DNA from: Gluconobacter sp. Dm-62
Lineage (GTDB): Bacteria; Pseudomonadota; Alphaproteobacteria; Acetobacterales; Acetobacteraceae
Assembly: GCF_018256155.1 (NCBI RefSeq)
Contig: NZ_JAERLY010000009.1
Location: 1 to 64,000, forward strand
Direction: 5' to 3'
DNA length: 64,000 nucleotides
Below, one piece after another: positions 28,778 to 37,806 of this stretch. The position numbers and the translations under genes are program-made. Position 1 is the first letter of the stretch; each line of letters opens with the position of its first letter. The notes below the pieces were generated by a model that worked only from the letters and a program-made list of their open reading frames with translations, had not been told where the DNA came from and did no database searches.

Positions 28778-31408
28778 TTAGTATAGGCCGCCCACGCCGA
28801 TGTCACCATCGGACGGCGCAGGTTTCTGGGCCTGTCCCGGAGCAGCGGAAGCACCGGCTCCCGAGGACGTTGCCGAAGCTCCGCCCGGCTGGTCCGGCAT
28901 CTGGGCCATACCGCTTTCGGAATCCGAAATCACGCTGTCCGCACCGGTATCGGCGGCCGTCAAGGCTTCCGTACCTGCGCCGAAGCCATGCAGTTCAACA
29001 GACGCACCCGGAACCTGATCGGTTTTGAAGCCATCCACTGCGGAAATCCGTCCCGTGTCATAGCTGGCCAGCGTGATGCCATCCGGCACCCGGAAGTCCA
29101 GTTTGGGACGACTTCCAAGCGCGACCTTCATGATCTTGTTCCAGATTGGCCCGGCAACGCGGCCACCATCCGAATTGCGACCCAAAGTCTGAGGCGTGTC
29201 GAAACCAACCCAGACCACCGTGACGATATCAGGCGAGAAACCGGCAAACCACGCGTCATGGAAGTCCTGACTGGTGCCGGTCTTGCCTGCGATGGGACGG
29301 TCGATGCCCACGCCTGCCATGCGACCGGTGCCGCGGGCGATCACGTCCTGCATCATCTTCACGATCTGAAACGTGCTCTGCTCGCTGGCGAGGGTGGGGC
29401 GCGTGTCGGTCAAGGCCGGAACAGCTACGCTTCCTGGCAGCGGGGATGCCGGAGGCACCGCAGGCGTCGGGGGGGCAGGAGGCGTTGTGCCATCCTCCGG
29501 AACAGGCTGCTCGCTGGGAGGCGCCTGCATGGCGGTCCCGAGCTTCAGGCCACCAGCCTGCCACAGGACGCTTCCGGCGCGGTCCTGAATGTCATCCACA
29601 AGCGTCGGGATGACGATATGGCCGCCATTGGCAATCGTGGCATAGGCCGCAGCCTCGCGCATGACGGTGGTTTCAACGGCACCCAGGGCCGCAGGCAACA
29701 CATGCGGCATCTGCGCCACAAGCCCGGCGCGGATGGCTGTATCGGCGACGGCCTTCATACCGAGATGGGCAGCCACGCGGATTGTGACGAGGTTGCGGCT
29801 TTCCCGCAGCGCGTCATGCAGCGTCGTGGGGCCCCAATTGTCGTGTTCGTAGTTCTGGGGGTGCCAATCGCCGTAAGAGACCGGCGAATCGTCGAACCGC
29901 TCGGACGGGGAAATGCCCTGTTCCATCGCGGCCAGATAAACGAACGGCTTGAAGGACGAACCCGGCTGACGCAGCGCCTGTGTGACGCGGTTGAACTGGC
30001 TTTCATGGAAGGACCAGCCACCGACCATCGCCAGAACACGGCCCGTATGCACATCCAGCGTCACAGCCGCGCCTTCGACCTGCGGAATCTGGCGCAGAGC
30101 CGCAGAGCCACCCTCCTGCGGTTCGATCATTATGACGTCACCTGCACGGAGCGGGTGCATCCGGCGTGCCCATGCAATGTCGGCTGCGGAAAGCCCACCC
30201 TTGCGAGCCGTACCGTCCTCGATCCAGCCAACACGCGCACCACCCGGCAGCACGACAGCCAGACGCCACTCACGTAGCATACCGCCGGGAGGCGTCAGCT
30301 GATCGAGCGCGCTTTCCCAGCCGTCATCCTGAATGTCCGGCAGGTTGCGCAGGGGCCCGCGCCAACCACTATGGACACGGTCGTAATTCATCAGGCCTTC
30401 ATGCAGCAGGCGCGTTTCGGTGACCTGAAGGCTCTGATCGAGACTGGTATGAACTTCCAGACCACCCTGCGCCGTACGATCAGGCCCGTACTGGGCAATG
30501 AGCTGGCGGCGGACTTCCTCACCAAACCATTCAGAATCCGGAAGAGGACCAAAGCGCTGCTTCCGCTGCGGAACCAGCGGCTCCTGCTTTTCCTGATCGG
30601 CCTGCTGACGTGTCAGAACCCCGGCCTCGACCATCAGATCCAGCACGAGGTTGCGTCGAACCATTGCGGCCTGTGGATGCAGGAACGGATTGTAATTCGT
30701 CGGAGATTTGGGAAGCGCGGCAAGTGATGCCGCCTCCGCTTCATCCAGCTGATCGAGAGGCTTGTTGAAGTAGCTCTGGGCAGCAGCAGCGACACCATAG
30801 GCGCCGTTCCCGAGATAGATACCGTTCAGGTAGATCTCGAGGATCTTGTCCTTGGACAACACCTGCTCCATTTTCATGGCGAGCAGGGCTTCCTTGATCT
30901 TGCGGTCGAAGCTCAGGACGTTGCTGTTGAGCAGCATGACCTTCGCGACCTGCTGGGTGATGGTCGAGGCCCCCAGCGGACGGCGACCATGACGCGCAAA
31001 GATATCCGTCAGGCCCGCACGGCCGATCGCCATGAAATCCACGCCGCCATGGGTGTAGAAATTATGGTCTTCGGTCGCGATGAAAGCATTCTTCACACGC
31101 TCGGGGATGGCGTTGATCGGCACGAAAATCCGGCGCTCATTCGCCAGCTCCGCCATCAGACGATCATCGGCGGCATAGATGCGGCTGACGGTCGGCGGCT
31201 GATAGGCGCGCAGACTGTCTACGCTAGGCAGATCCGCGACCAGCTTGGCATAGGTCGTCCAGCCCAGAACGCCTGCCCCGGTAATGCCTATCAGCCCCAC
31301 GCCGGCGATGATCGCCAGGGACTGCCGGTAGCGGCGAAAACGGGGGGGGCGTGGGGGCGTGGCGCCCGGACCCTGGGGATTACGGGAGCGGAAGGAACGT
31401 CGCGTCAT
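28778..31408 (-). CDS. mrcA: Bifunctional penicillin-binding protein 1A
   Basis: 876 residues. A basic N-terminus and one TM helix (about 30-52) come first. The glycosyltransferase GT51 domain has ATEDHNFYTHGGVD and RQ-type IKEALLAMKMEQVLSK...EIYLNGIYLGNGAYG. The transpeptidase domain has SSFKPF (SxxK) and the KTGT motif in GKTGTSQDFHDAWFAG. A Pro-rich insert precedes the KTG box and a low-complexity Gly/Ala/Ser tail ends the protein. It polymerises and cross-links peptidoglycan in the periplasm. mrcA-prfB adjacency is common in alphaproteobacteria. Confidence 0.95.
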   Translation of the reverse strand: MTRRSFRSRNPQGPGATPPRPPRFRRYRQSLAIIAGVGLIGITGAGVLGWTTYAKLVADLPSVDSLRAYQPPTVSRIYAADDRLMAELANERRIFVPINAIPERVKNAFIATEDHNFYTHGGVDFMAIGRAGLTDIFARHGRRPLGASTITQQVAKVMLLNSNVLSFDRKIKEALLAMKMEQVLSKDKILEIYLNGIYLGNGAYGVAAAAQSYFNKPLDQLDEAEAASLAALPKSPTNYNPFLHPQAAMVRRNLVLDLMVEAGVLTRQQADQEKQEPLVPQRKQRFGPLPDSEWFGEEVRRQLIAQYGPDRTAQGGLEVHTSLDQSLQVTETRLLHEGLMNYDRVHSGWRGPLRNLPDIQDDGWESALDQLTPPGGMLREWRLAVVLPGGARVGWIEDGTARKGGLSAADIAWARRMHPLRAGDVIMIEPQEGGSAALRQIPQVEGAAVTLDVHTGRVLAMVGGWSFHESQFNRVTQALRQPGSSFKPFVYLAAMEQGISPSERFDDSPVSYGDWHPQNYEHDNWGPTTLHDALRESRNLVTIRVAAHLGMKAVADTAIRAGLVAQMPHVLPAALGAVETTVMREAAAYATIANGGHIVIPTLVDDIQDRAGSVLWQAGGLKLGTAMQAPPSEQPVPEDGTTPPAPPTPAVPPASPLPGSVAVPALTDTRPTLASEQSTFQIVKMMQDVIARGTGRMAGVGIDRPIAGKTGTSQDFHDAWFAGFSPDIVTVVWVGFDTPQTLGRNSDGGRVAGPIWNKIMKVALGSRPKLDFRVPDGITLASYDTGRISAVDGFKTDQVPGASVELHGFGAGTEALTAADTGADSVISDSESGMAQMPDQPGGASATSSGAGASAAPGQAQKPAPSDGDIGVGGLY

Positions 31409-31497
31409 GGCCTCTGCATAGCATTGTTCCGTATCCGACGTCGCCCCCGTCGAAAAGGGTCATTTCGTGACACGTTTGCCGCATCAAAGTGCCGCTT

Positions 31498-32382
31498 TCA
31501 GGACTGCGACGCTTTCCACGTATCATGGCCCTGACGGTCAAGTTCGGTGAATTCTTCATCGCTGAGATGCAGGGAGGCACCGCGCACGTTCGACGCCAGA
31601 TGTTCGGGGCTGCCCGTACCGGGAATGGGCAGCATGACAGAAGAGCGTTTCAGCAACCATGCAAGCGCGATCTGTCCCGCATCGGCATGGTGATGATGAG
31701 CGATCCGGTCCATCGAAGTTCCGGATTTTGCAAGATCACCAGCCGCGAGGGGCGCCCAGGGAATGAAGCCGATATTCTCTTTCGTGCAATAATCCAGAAC
31801 GTCTTCGGAAGACCGGTCCACAAGATTGAAGCGGTTCTGCACTGTAGAGACCGGGAAATATTTCCGGGCTTTCTTGATCTCGGCAACCGTAACCTGTGAC
31901 AGACCGACATGGCGGATCAGACCTTCCTCGCGGAACTTCGCGATAGCCTCAAACTGCTTTTCTGCCGGACAGTCAGGGCCGATGCGGTGCAACTGCCACA
32001 GATCAATCCGCTCCACGCCCAGACGACGCAGGGACATCAGGACGCACTGGCGCAGATAGTCGGGATTGCCGACCGGCTTCCAGATATCGGGGCCGTGCCG
32101 TGTAAGGCCACCTTTCGTGGCGATGACCATGTCCTTGTATGGAGAGAGAACTTCCCGGATCAGGTCTTCAGCCACGAAGGGACCATAAGAGTCAGCAGTA
32201 TCAACGAAGTCGATCCCATATTGGCGCAGGCTTTGCAGGGTGCGGATGGCCTTGGCACGGTCTGGCGGATCGCCCCAGATCCCCTTGCCGGTCAGGCGCA
32301 TGGACCCGAAGCCAAGCCGATGGACCTTCAGGTCTCCACCGATCAGGAAAGCGCCGGATTTGCGGGCGTCGGGACCAGGCAT
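31498..32382 (-). CDS. Aldo/keto reductase
   Basis: 294 residues of the (beta/alpha)8 aldo/keto reductase family. The catalytic region FVDTADSYGPFVAEDLI (Asp and Tyr), then the Lys in ATKGGL and His in LWQLHRIG, are all present. The C-terminal NADPH-binding part (LLKRSSVMLPIPGTGSPEHL) matches. The preferred substrate cannot be told. It lies between hrcA and mrcA on the same strand with short gaps. Confidence 0.88.
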   Translation of the reverse strand: MPGPDARKSGAFLIGGDLKVHRLGFGSMRLTGKGIWGDPPDRAKAIRTLQSLRQYGIDFVDTADSYGPFVAEDLIREVLSPYKDMVIATKGGLTRHGPDIWKPVGNPDYLRQCVLMSLRRLGVERIDLWQLHRIGPDCPAEKQFEAIAKFREEGLIRHVGLSQVTVAEIKKARKYFPVSTVQNRFNLVDRSSEDVLDYCTKENIGFIPWAPLAAGDLAKSGTSMDRIAHHHHADAGQIALAWLLKRSSVMLPIPGTGSPEHLASNVRGASLHLSDEEFTELDRQGHDTWKASQS

Positions 32383-32448
32383 GGGCGGGCTCCTCTATAT
32401 CTTGGTGCCTGTTCAACAGCCCTGCGGTGTCAGAGTTGCCGAAACCCT

Positions 32449-33519
32449 TCAGCCAAGCAGGCGCCCGACCATCCGTGCGGTGTAGTCCACAACCGGGACG
32501 ATCCGTCCGTAATTCAGGCGCGTTGGGCCGATCACGCCGATGGCTCCCACGATCTTCTGTGCCTCATTCCGGGCAGGCGCCACGATCATGGACACGCCCG
32601 ACATCCCGAACATGCCGCTTTCGCGCCCGATATAGATCCGCACCCCCTCGGACGCATCGGCCAGTTGCAGGAGCTGGAGCATCGTCTCCTGCGTTTCCAG
32701 ATGGTCGAACAGCATGCGGATTGTGGTCAGGCGTTCGATCTCGGTAATGTCGGCCAGAAGTTTCCCCTGCCCGCGCACGAACAGCGTCCCGCCATCGGCG
32801 TCCCATGTGGCGAGACCGCTTTCGATCACACTCGCAGTCAGGGTATCGAGTTCATGCCGACTGGCATCCATTTCGACCCGCACACGCTCACGCAGGGTCC
32901 CGAGCGTCAGGTCCCCAAGGCGGGAATTCAGGTAGTTTCCGGCCTCAACGAGAGCGGAAGGCGGAACGCCGGGAGGCGTTTCAATAATACGGTTTTCCAC
33001 CTGCCCGTCCGAGCCAACCAGAATAACCAGCACCCGCCCCGGACCCAGCGCCACAAACTCGATATGCTTGAGTGTCGCGTCCGATTTAGGTGCAAGCACA
33101 AGCCCGGCAGCCGAAGACAGACCGGACAGCAGGGACGACGCCTCAGACAGGATGTCCTGATAGGACCGCCCGTGAATATCGAGGCGGCTGTCGATGCTGG
33201 CGCGGTCCTCTTCCGTCAGGGTGCCGAACTGGAGCAGACCGTCCACGAACAGGCGCACGCCCTTTTCGGTCGGCAAGCGCCCGGCTGAAACATGGGGGCT
33301 GAACAGCAGTCCCGCCCGGGCCAGATCCGCCATGACATTGCGGATCGTGGCCGAAGACAAAGCCGGTTGCAGACGCTGGGCCAGGGTCTGGCTACCGATG
33401 GGTTCGCCGGTTTCGACATATTCCTCAACGATTTCACGCAGGATCGCGGCTTCACGATCTCCCAGCCCGTGGGGCATCGGAATGGAAGGGCGGAACAGGG
33501 GAGGCTGTGGTCGCATCAT
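32449..33519 (-). CDS. hrcA: Heat-inducible transcription repressor HrcA
   Basis: 356 residues from ATG 33519. The winged-helix N-terminus has [25 protein letters not shown] and [19 protein letters not shown]. The central HrcA domain follows, with [23 protein letters not shown] and [24 protein letters not shown]. It normally binds CIRCE elements to repress groESL or dnaK genes; no CIRCE was seen in this window. It diverges from rph with an 81-base gap. Confidence 0.95.
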   Translation of the reverse strand: MMRPQPPLFRPSIPMPHGLGDREAAILREIVEEYVETGEPIGSQTLAQRLQPALSSATIRNVMADLARAGLLFSPHVSAGRLPTEKGVRLFVDGLLQFGTLTEEDRASIDSRLDIHGRSYQDILSEASSLLSGLSSAAGLVLAPKSDATLKHIEFVALGPGRVLVILVGSDGQVENRIIETPPGVPPSALVEAGNYLNSRLGDLTLGTLRERVRVEMDASRHELDTLTASVIESGLATWDADGGTLFVRGQGKLLADITEIERLTTIRMLFDHLETQETMLQLLQLADASEGVRIYIGRESGMFGMSGVSMIVAPARNEAQKIVGAIGVIGPTRLNYGRIVPVVDYTARMVGRLLG

Positions 33520-33600
33520 GGTAAACCAACTGTCGGGGCTGGATGCCTTCACGTCAAACGCGGTAGAGGCGGGACATATTCGACCACAGGATCTTTTTAC

Positions 33601-34323
33601 ATGACTGACACCGCTCGCAAGCGTCCTTCAGGGCGTGCACCGGACGAAAACCGCCCTGTTTCAATCGAAACAGGTTTCGCCCGCCATGCCGAAGGCTCGG
33701 CCCTCATCCGCGTAGGCGGGACGGAAGTCCTGTGCACGGCCACGGTCGAGGAGCGTGTTCCGGCTTTCCTGCGCAACAGAGGCCAGGGCTGGATCACGGC
33801 CGAATACGGCATGTTGCCGCGGGCGACGCACAACCGGGGCCAGCGCGAAGCCGCCAAGGGCAAGCAGTCCGGCCGCACGCAGGAAATCCAGCGGCTGATT
33901 GCACGTTCGCTCCGGGCCTGTGTGGATCTGAAGAAACTGGGAGAGCGGACCATCACGCTCGACTGTGACGTCCTGAACGCGGATGGCGGCACGCGCTGTG
34001 CGTCCATCACAGGCGCCTGGGTGGCGCTGGCGATTGCGCTAAAGAAAATCAAGCGCACGCAGGCTCTGACGGCTCAGGTCGCAGCGGTCTCGTGCGGCCT
34101 GACGGACGTCGGAGCTGTGCTGGATCTGGATTACATCGAGGACAGCAGCGCGCAGGCCGATACGAATTTCGTCCTGACGGCGGATGGTGGCATCATCGAA
34201 ATTCAGGGAACGGCAGAGGACAAACCGTTTCAGGAAAGCGAGTTTTTCGAACTCCTCCGCCTGGCAAAGCTCGGCACGTCCCGACTGTTCGAAGCCCAGA
34301 AAAATGCGCTGGAGACGGCATAA
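33601..34323 (+). CDS. rph: Ribonuclease PH
   Basis: 240 residues; a phosphorolytic 3'-5' exoribonuclease that trims tRNA 3' ends. Landmarks are [53 protein letters not shown], and [13 protein letters not shown] with conserved Asp residues. Its stop overlaps the rdgB start (TAATG), so the two are coupled. The upstream frame extension (to 33292) overlaps hrcA and is rejected. Confidence 0.97.
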   Translation: MTDTARKRPSGRAPDENRPVSIETGFARHAEGSALIRVGGTEVLCTATVEERVPAFLRNRGQGWITAEYGMLPRATHNRGQREAAKGKQSGRTQEIQRLIARSLRACVDLKKLGERTITLDCDVLNADGGTRCASITGAWVALAIALKKIKRTQALTAQVAAVSCGLTDVGAVLDLDYIEDSSAQADTNFVLTADGGIIEIQGTAEDKPFQESEFFELLRLAKLGTSRLFEAQKNALETA

Positions 34324-34919
34324 TGCGTACACTTTCCCGCGGTTCAAAGATCGTTCTCGCCAGCCATAATGCGGGCAAGCTCCGCGAATTTTCCACTCTA
34401 CTGGCAGAAAGCGGAATTACCGTGATCTCGGCGGCAGAGCTGGATCTGCCGGAACCGGAAGAGACGGAAGAAACCTTTGCAGGCAATGCAGCCATCAAGG
34501 CGCTGGCCGCAGCTCGGGCTTCCGGACTACCCGCTCTGGCCGATGATTCCGGCTTTTGCGTTTCAGCGCTGGACAATCGTCCGGGTGTCTATTCTGCCCG
34601 TTGGGGCGGCCCGACCAAGGACATGCAGGTCGCGATGGCGCGCGTTCATCGGGAGATGGGCGACACCCCGGATCACCGCGCGTTTTTCGTCGCGGCGCTG
34701 TGTCTGGCATGGCCGGATGGCAAGACCCGGACCGTGCAGGGCGAATGCCATGGCAACATCGTCTGGCCACCACGAGGTGAGCATGGACACGGTTATGACC
34801 CGATGTTTGCACCAGAAGGCGAAAGCCGAACATTTGCGGAAATGACGGAAGCAGAGAAAAATGCCGTCAGTCATCGTGGGCGCGCCCTGAAGCAGTTCCT
34901 GAACGATTTTATTGCATAA
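34323..34919 (+). CDS. rdgB: Non-canonical purine NTP pyrophosphatase (RdgB/HAM1)
   Basis: 198 residues of the Ham1/ITPase family, which removes dITP/XTP from the nucleotide pool. Recognisable segments are [19 protein letters not shown] at the N-terminus, [38 protein letters not shown] and [20 protein letters not shown]. The catalytic acidic residues lie in DDSG. Last gene of rph-rdgB, followed by a terminator. Confidence 0.96.
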   Translation: MRTLSRGSKIVLASHNAGKLREFSTLLAESGITVISAAELDLPEPEETEETFAGNAAIKALAAARASGLPALADDSGFCVSALDNRPGVYSARWGGPTKDMQVAMARVHREMGDTPDHRAFFVAALCLAWPDGKTRTVQGECHGNIVWPPRGEHGHGYDPMFAPEGESRTFAEMTEAEKNAVSHRGRALKQFLNDFIA

Positions 34920-34931
34920 GCTGAAAAAGAT

Positions 34932-34963
34932 CCGGATTTCCAAAGAGGAAATCCGGTATTTTC
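34932..34963 (+). terminator. Terminator after rdgB
   Basis: Ten-pair stem CCGGATTTCC with its complement and a five-base loop, followed by a T-rich TATTTTCATTTTT. The 120 bases beyond (to 35080) are unusually AT-rich for this genome and hold the likely promoter for the antiporter; no gene is seen. Confidence 0.75.
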
Positions 34964-35091
34964 ATTTTTACACAAACAGAAATTCCAGAAAATACAAACA
35001 TAGATTTATAAATTACATAGTAACAAAAAATCACCGCAAAATTTATGATTCATGTTACCCTGACCGGACCTGAAACAAAAAAGGGATCGTC

Positions 35092-36315
35092 ATGGGGAAT
35101 GTGACAGCACTGTTTGCGGATGCATTTATATTTGTCCTTGTTCCGTGGGGACTGTGGCAGCTGCTCAGACGCTCCATTCCGATTGCCATCCTACCCATTC
35201 TGGTCGGCATTCTTCTGGCGGTCCTGCATTTTCCAGCATCGACCATCGGAATTCCTTCGCTTTACGGCGATTATATCGGCTGGCTGGCCGTTCTGGTTCT
35301 GGCCTTCACCGCCGGGCTGGAGATGTGGCAGAACCCGACCCACTCCCCCGAAGCCGCGAACCTGCCTTCCCCGACGCTGGGGCGCCTTCTGGGCGGGGCA
35401 ATGGTCGCGCTGGGAATTCCGTTCGTCATCGGGACCATTCTGGTCAAGCTGTTCTTTCTGCCCCTGCATGGCTGGCAGGCCCCACACGGGAACAGCTGGA
35501 TTGGCGCCATGTCGATCGGGCTGTGCATTTCCGTCAGTGCACTGCCGGTCCTGATCGGGATCGTGCGAGAACTGGAGCCTGCGTACCGACCCGTCGGACA
35601 GCTTGCCCTCAAACTTGCGGTTGTGGACGATGCGGCGCTCTGGATCGGGCTGGCCATTCTTCAGTTTGCCGCACGTGGGTCTGACGCCCTACATGGGTGG
35701 ACCGGGTTCGAAGGCCTGGCCGTCCTGCTTCTGGTCGGCATGGCGCTGCTGAGCAGCTGGGCCACGCGAAACCTCAAGAATCCGCCAATCTGGGTGATCT
35801 GGGCTGCTGTCCCGGCCTATCTGGCCGCCGGGTCCTGGGCGAGCCACGAACTGGGACTTCACGAACTGATCGGCGCCTATTTCGCGGGTGCGCTCATGCC
35901 GCCGCGCTGGGTGCGTCGCCTGCCCGTCGAGACCGTTGGTACCTTCTCGCTGATCTGGCTGGCCCCCATGTTCTTCGGCCATAGCGGACTGCGGATCGAT
36001 GGCGATGCCCTGACCTGGCCGTCCGTTCTGGCTTCCCTGCTGCTGGTCGTCATTGCGATCGTCACGAAAATCCTGGCCGTCTGGATCTTCCCGCCCGCTC
36101 CGGGCCTGACACACCGTCAGGCACTGGGCATCGGTTCCCTGTTGCAGTGCAAGGGGCTGATGGAAATCGTGGCGGCAACCATCCTGCATGCGCATGGCAT
36201 GATTTCAGAATTTGCGTTCGCCTCGCTGATGGTTCTGGCCGTGATTTCCACAACGCTGACCGGGCCAATGTTCCGACTGGTGTCAGGGCGCTCCCGCCCC
36301 GGAACTGCCGGATAA
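35092..36315 (+). CDS. CPA-type cation/proton antiporter
   Basis: 407 residues with about 12 hydrophobic segments. It belongs to the Na/H exchanger/KefB family (CPA2), as shown by LQCKGLMEIVAATILHAHGMISEFAF near the C-terminus and a conserved charged core at KLAVVDDAALWIGLAILQF. There is no C-terminal TrkA-N domain, so it is the membrane part alone. It exchanges K+ or Na+ for H+ across the inner membrane. It converges on the amidohydrolase with a 7-base gap. Confidence 0.85.
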   Translation: MGNVTALFADAFIFVLVPWGLWQLLRRSIPIAILPILVGILLAVLHFPASTIGIPSLYGDYIGWLAVLVLAFTAGLEMWQNPTHSPEAANLPSPTLGRLLGGAMVALGIPFVIGTILVKLFFLPLHGWQAPHGNSWIGAMSIGLCISVSALPVLIGIVRELEPAYRPVGQLALKLAVVDDAALWIGLAILQFAARGSDALHGWTGFEGLAVLLLVGMALLSSWATRNLKNPPIWVIWAAVPAYLAAGSWASHELGLHELIGAYFAGALMPPRWVRRLPVETVGTFSLIWLAPMFFGHSGLRIDGDALTWPSVLASLLLVVIAIVTKILAVWIFPPAPGLTHRQALGIGSLLQCKGLMEIVAATILHAHGMISEFAFASLMVLAVISTTLTGPMFRLVSGRSRPGTAG

Positions 36316-36322
36316 CCGTTCC

Positions 36323-37702
36323 TCAGTTCTTCGAGCGCACGGGGCCATGGCTGACGAGCGAGCCCCGCTGCCAGACCTGATCAATCTGGTCAACGGCGGC
36401 AATGTTTTCATCCGCATTGCCATTCACGACCAGAAGATCAGCCCGCCGACCCGGCGCGATCACGCCACGGTCTGACAGGTTCATCAGGGCTGCGGCATTG
36501 CCCGTTGCCAGACTGATGGCCTGCACGGGCGACAGTCCCGCCTGGACCGTCAGGTAAAGCTCCCGATGCTCGGCAAAGCCGGGAATGCGGGTGGGCGCGG
36601 CCCCGGAATCCGTACCAAAACCAACCTTCACGCCTGCGCGATACAGGACGGCCAGATTCTTCTGATTAACGGACAGCGCGTAATGCGAGGCCTTGGTCAG
36701 AGGTTTGGCCAGCGTTTCGGCACGCCATTTCGGATCTGTAAACTGACGACGCAGGGCCGGATCCATGCCCGCCAGCACAAACGGATTGGAAAGCAGCTCG
36801 GGCTGTTCGGCATAAAGGTAATTGGCCTCGTCCAGATCCAGCGTCGCAATGTACCAGGTCCCCTGACGGAGCATCGCGGCAATCAGATCGTGATCAACAG
36901 GCTGATCTCTCACGCCATGGGCAAGGATATCGGCCTTTGACGCAACGATGGCCTTGGCAACGGCAAGGTCATGGATATGCACCGCAACGCGCGTGCCATG
37001 CTGATGGGCCTCGTCAATAACGGCCTGATAGATTGCGGGAGGCAGCATGGGATAAGTCTTGCCATCGGGGACGTCATTGCGGAAATCGTCCACCCAAAGC
37101 TTCACCAGATCCGTATGTTCCGCGATCATCTGGTCCACGTCCTTGCGCGCCTCTTCGGGCGTGGTGGGGCGAAAAACCTGATCCGGACCAACGCCTTTGA
37201 CCATGGCGGCCGGGGGCACACCGTCAGGCGCGCCAATCCCCTGATCCACGCCATACAGATCCGCGCCCGGGTTGCGGCCGTCATGCTGTTCCTGACGCAG
37301 GGTGTCGAAGAGCGGGGAACGGTTCAGACCCAATGCAGTCACTGTCAGGACACCGTAATCGGCATACTGTTTCATCGCGGCCAGAATATTGGCACGGGTA
37401 TAATTGTCGCGACTGGCACCCGTCCCTTTCACAAGCCCGACATGACTGTGATCGCTGATAAGGGCAGGCATAAGCGTTTTGCCCGTCAGATCCACATGCC
37501 GTGCCTGTGTCGGAGCGGGAATTCCGACAGACGTGATGATGCCGTCTTCAATCACCACCGTAGTGTCGGCCTGTGCAGAAGCACCCGTTCCATCAATCAG
37601 CCGCGCATGGTCGAAAGCCACGGGCTCCGCCATCGCACTCCCAAGTGTCAGAATAGCGGGCGTTGCGAGCAGTAGCGCGGCGAAGGCGGAACGGATGATC
37701 AT
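36323..37702 (-). CDS. Exported amidohydrolase
   Basis: 459 residues from ATG 37702, with AGGAG about 8 bases upstream. A signal peptide (MIIRSAFAALLLATPAILTL) precedes an imidazolonepropionase-like amidohydrolase. The metal-binding HxH lies in ISDHSHVGL, then DSGA in GTDSGAAPTRIPGF, and late NAAALMNLSDRGVIAPGRRADL. It probably acts on an extracytoplasmic amide or lactone, with substrate unknown. It stands alone between two other transcription units. Confidence 0.85.
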   Translation of the reverse strand: MIIRSAFAALLLATPAILTLGSAMAEPVAFDHARLIDGTGASAQADTTVVIEDGIITSVGIPAPTQARHVDLTGKTLMPALISDHSHVGLVKGTGASRDNYTRANILAAMKQYADYGVLTVTALGLNRSPLFDTLRQEQHDGRNPGADLYGVDQGIGAPDGVPPAAMVKGVGPDQVFRPTTPEEARKDVDQMIAEHTDLVKLWVDDFRNDVPDGKTYPMLPPAIYQAVIDEAHQHGTRVAVHIHDLAVAKAIVASKADILAHGVRDQPVDHDLIAAMLRQGTWYIATLDLDEANYLYAEQPELLSNPFVLAGMDPALRRQFTDPKWRAETLAKPLTKASHYALSVNQKNLAVLYRAGVKVGFGTDSGAAPTRIPGFAEHRELYLTVQAGLSPVQAISLATGNAAALMNLSDRGVIAPGRRADLLVVNGNADENIAAVDQIDQVWQRGSLVSHGPVRSKN

Positions 37703-37806
37703 AAGGCAGTCTCCTGTCTGGCTCCCGTCGGGCATCCCGTGGTCCGGCCTGAGAAATCCAGTATGGGGGAAACGCAGCCAGACATGAAAGGATGCAAAGA
37801 CCCCGT

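Noticed and set aside
28988-30277. 429-codon plus-strand frame
   Set aside because: Antisense to mrcA, whose motifs confirm the minus strand.
31854-31865. Second copy of the GGAAATATTTCC palindrome
   Set aside because: Lies inside the aldo/keto reductase reading frame (codes RKYFP region), so likely codon-driven and not an operator.
33520-33600. CIRCE element expected near hrcA
   Set aside because: I looked for TTAGCACTC-N9-GAGTGCTAA in the hrcA-rph gap and elsewhere; none seen.
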